DNA of 11,776 nt from Xylaria sp. FL1777 (Eukaryota > Ascomycota > Sordariomycetes > Xylariales > Xylariaceae): positions 1 through 11,776 of the forward strand of contig MU401040.1 in NCBI GenBank assembly GCA_022578965.1, written 5' to 3'. The position numbers were made by a program, and so were the translations under genes. The notes under the pieces are model-generated. The model was not told where the DNA came from. It searched no databases and was given only the letters and a program-made list of their open reading frames with translations. Shown piece by piece: positions 10,667-11,776 of this stretch (positions within the stretch are counted from its first letter, which is position 1; each line of letters starts with the position of its first letter).

Positions 10667-10673
<7 letters not shown>

Positions 10674-11030
10674 CAAAGTATTTTAAAAAGTAATTTTAAA
10701 GCAATCTAAGCGCTTAAAAAAGCCTAAAAATATATATAAAGTAAATATAGTTAAAAAGCTAAAATTTTATTAAGTAGCTTTAGCTCTTTTAACGCGCAGC
10801 AAATAAAAAAAATGTTAAAACATATAAAAAAAAAAGGCGTAAGTAAAAAGTAAAGTATATAAAGTAGGTTTTCTAAGGTAAAGTATATAAAATAAGTCCT
10901 CCGGAGTAAAGTAAGTATAAAATAAAGTCTATATAAAGTAAGTTCTTTAAAGTAAAGTAAGTATAAAGTAAGGTTTATATAAAATAAGTCTTTTAAAGTA
11001 AAATATATATAAGGTATTTTTTATTAGTAA
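10667..11030. other. Less eroded patch retaining CpG, TpC and GpG
   Basis: Its dinucleotide make-up differs from the block to the left. CpG occurs at about five sites (AGCGCT near 10709-10714, two in ACGCGC at 10792-10797, GGCGTA near 10835, CCGG at 10901-10904), against one in 720 sampled bases of the main block. TpC and GpG are also common here (for example TAGGTT, AAGGTA, GTCCTCC). It includes a 10-base palindrome, TAAGCGCTTA (10707-10716), and the 46-bp tandem array. It may be a younger insertion or a segment hit less by the mutational process. No ORF is recognised. Confidence 0.65.
10851..11015. repeat. 46-bp tandem array with transition-only core variation
   Basis: Three direct copies begin at about 10895, 10941 and 10987 (spacing 46 and 46), preceded by a shorter related copy at about 10866-10894. 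Each unit has AGT, a nine-base variable core, then TAAAG or a variant, AGTATAAA-like sequence and TATATAAA. The cores read CCTCCGGAG, TCTTTAAAG and CTTTTAAAG, with TTTCTAAGG in the short leading copy. Every core difference is C/T or G/A. The palindrome CTCCGGAG (10899-10906) corresponds to the palindrome CTTTAAAG (10945-10952) after two C-to-T changes on each strand. Beyond the core, GTAAG against ATATA differences are also transitions. Confidence 0.88.
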
Positions 11031-11521
11031 ACTATAAAAAAATTACTATATATAATGATTTAATTTTTATTAAAGCATTAAATATATAATGTTTATTTTG
11101 TTTATATGTTTAATTATATATATATATATATATATAATAAAATTAATAATAATTATATAATTATTTAAAAAAAATTATTATATAATATAAAAATGAAAAT
11201 TAACTTAAAAAAGTTTTATTAATAAAAAATAAATTAGTTATATATATATTATAGTTTTATATAATAATAATAAATAATAAAATTAAACATTAAATAACTA
11301 AATATTTTAATATTTTAAATAATATAAATAATATTAAAATAAATATATTATATATAAATATAAAATAAAGTTTATAATAATTTTATAATTATTATTATTT
11401 ATTAAATATATATAATTATATTTTAAAATAAAATAAATATTATATATTAAATATATTATAAAATTATTTTAAATATTTTTATTATTATATTTAATATATA
11501 ATATTTGTTTTTTTTTTATAA

Positions 11522-11524
<3 letters not shown>
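11031..11524. other. Ultra-AT-rich segment, about 4% G+C
   Basis: By hand count, 11041-11640 has about 5 C and 17 G in 600 bases, far below the main block at about 14% G+C. The AGCT and AAGCTT words of the main block vanish and are replaced by TATATAT, AATAATAT and ATTTTAAAT strings. It includes a (TA)n run at about 11115-11136. I see no ORF. The composition recalls mitochondrial intergenic DNA of some fungi, but no mitochondrial gene or GC cluster is present, so origin is open. Confidence 0.7.
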
Positions 11525-11574
<50 letters not shown>

Positions 11575-11592
11575 GTAGTAGTAATAATAATA
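11525..11592. repeat. (TAA)n trinucleotide microsatellite
   Basis: Continuous TAA units run from 11525 to 11572, then three TAG units (11573-11581), then further TAA units to about 11592. The TAG cluster differs from TAA by one A/G transition, echoing the ATAAATA/ATAAGTA variation at the other end of the window. Confidence 0.95.
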
Positions 11593-11683
11593 TATTTATA
11601 ATATATATGTTAAAATATATTAAAGTTATAAGTTTTTATATTAAAAAAACCAAAATAAAACAATAAAAATAAATTTATATGTA
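11593..11683. other. Short AT-rich linker
   Basis: About 90 bases between the TAA array and the terminal heptamer array, with AAACCAAAATAAAACAATAAAA-type sequence around 11646-11668. Nothing identifiable is present. Confidence 0.4.
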
Positions 11684-11776
11684 ATAAATAATAAATAATA
11701 AATAATAAATAATAAATAATAAATAATAAATAATAAATAATAAATAATAAATAATAAATAATAAATAATAAATAAT
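11684..11776. repeat. Heptanucleotide array (ATAAATA)n, right end
   Basis: A perfect 93-base run of ATAAATA (13 units plus two bases) reaching the end of the window. It is identical to positions 1-93 and in the same orientation. The left border is sharp after TTATATGTA. Because the window is cut inside the array, its full length is unknown. Confidence 0.95.

Noticed and set aside
11031..11683. Mitochondrial genome fragment as a firm call
   Set aside because: Only composition supports it; there is no tRNA, rRNA, coding remnant or GC cluster.
1..11776. Protein-coding genes or an operon-like system
   Set aside because: Stops (TAA, TAG) recur every few codons in all frames by eye; ATG-started runs are short and low-complexity (Lys, Asn, Ile, Leu, Phe). 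No domain motif, codon bias or conserved start context was found.
1..11776. Replication origin (yeast-like ARS consensus) or poly(A) signals AATAAA
   Set aside because: Matches to such A/T-only motifs occur by chance many times at this composition, so none is informative.

Overview
This window holds no gene I can support. It is about 86% A+T in the part I counted by hand (98 G or C in 720 bases, taken from 5941-6300 and 9361-9720). Stop triplets (TAA, TAG) are dense in every frame by eye on both strands. I recognise no protein motif, tRNA, rRNA or CRISPR array. The best reading is a decayed non-coding block of a eukaryotic nuclear genome, most likely a filamentous fungus with repeat-induced point mutation (RIP) or a similar cytosine-to-thymine process. 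The taxon is inferred from base composition only; no marker gene confirms it.

Layout: 1-170 is a heptanucleotide array (ATAAATA)n that decays rightwards into ATAAGTA-type variants. 171-890 is a higher-order minisatellite: five copies of a roughly 50-base core, spaced about 150 bases apart in G-biased filler. 890 to about 10670 is a long AT-rich block without genes. It contains one 56-bp tandem duplication (1111-1208), one pair of dispersed 104-bp repeats 622 bp apart (3727-3830 and 4349-4452), several short hairpins and homopolymer tracts. About 10670-11030 is a less eroded patch that keeps CpG, TpC and GpG and carries a 46-bp tandem array. 11030-11683 is almost pure A/T (about 4% G+C), with (TA)n and (TAA)n microsatellites. 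11684-11776 returns to the same heptanucleotide array in the same orientation as at the start, giving identical 93-bp window ends.

The sequence shows a history of mutation more than a biological function. All three repeat families with alignable copies differ mainly or only by transitions. The hand-counted RIP substrate index (CA+TG)/(AC+GT) is 22/48, about 0.46, which is in the RIP-like range. The surviving cytosines have an unusual context: in the main block almost all follow a purine (AC 25, GC 22, CC 2, TC 2 of 51), and CT outnumbers TC 32 to 2. Ordinary CpA-directed RIP alone does not obviously explain this. The window could be part of a centromere, subtelomere or dead-transposon graveyard; the sequence does not decide which.
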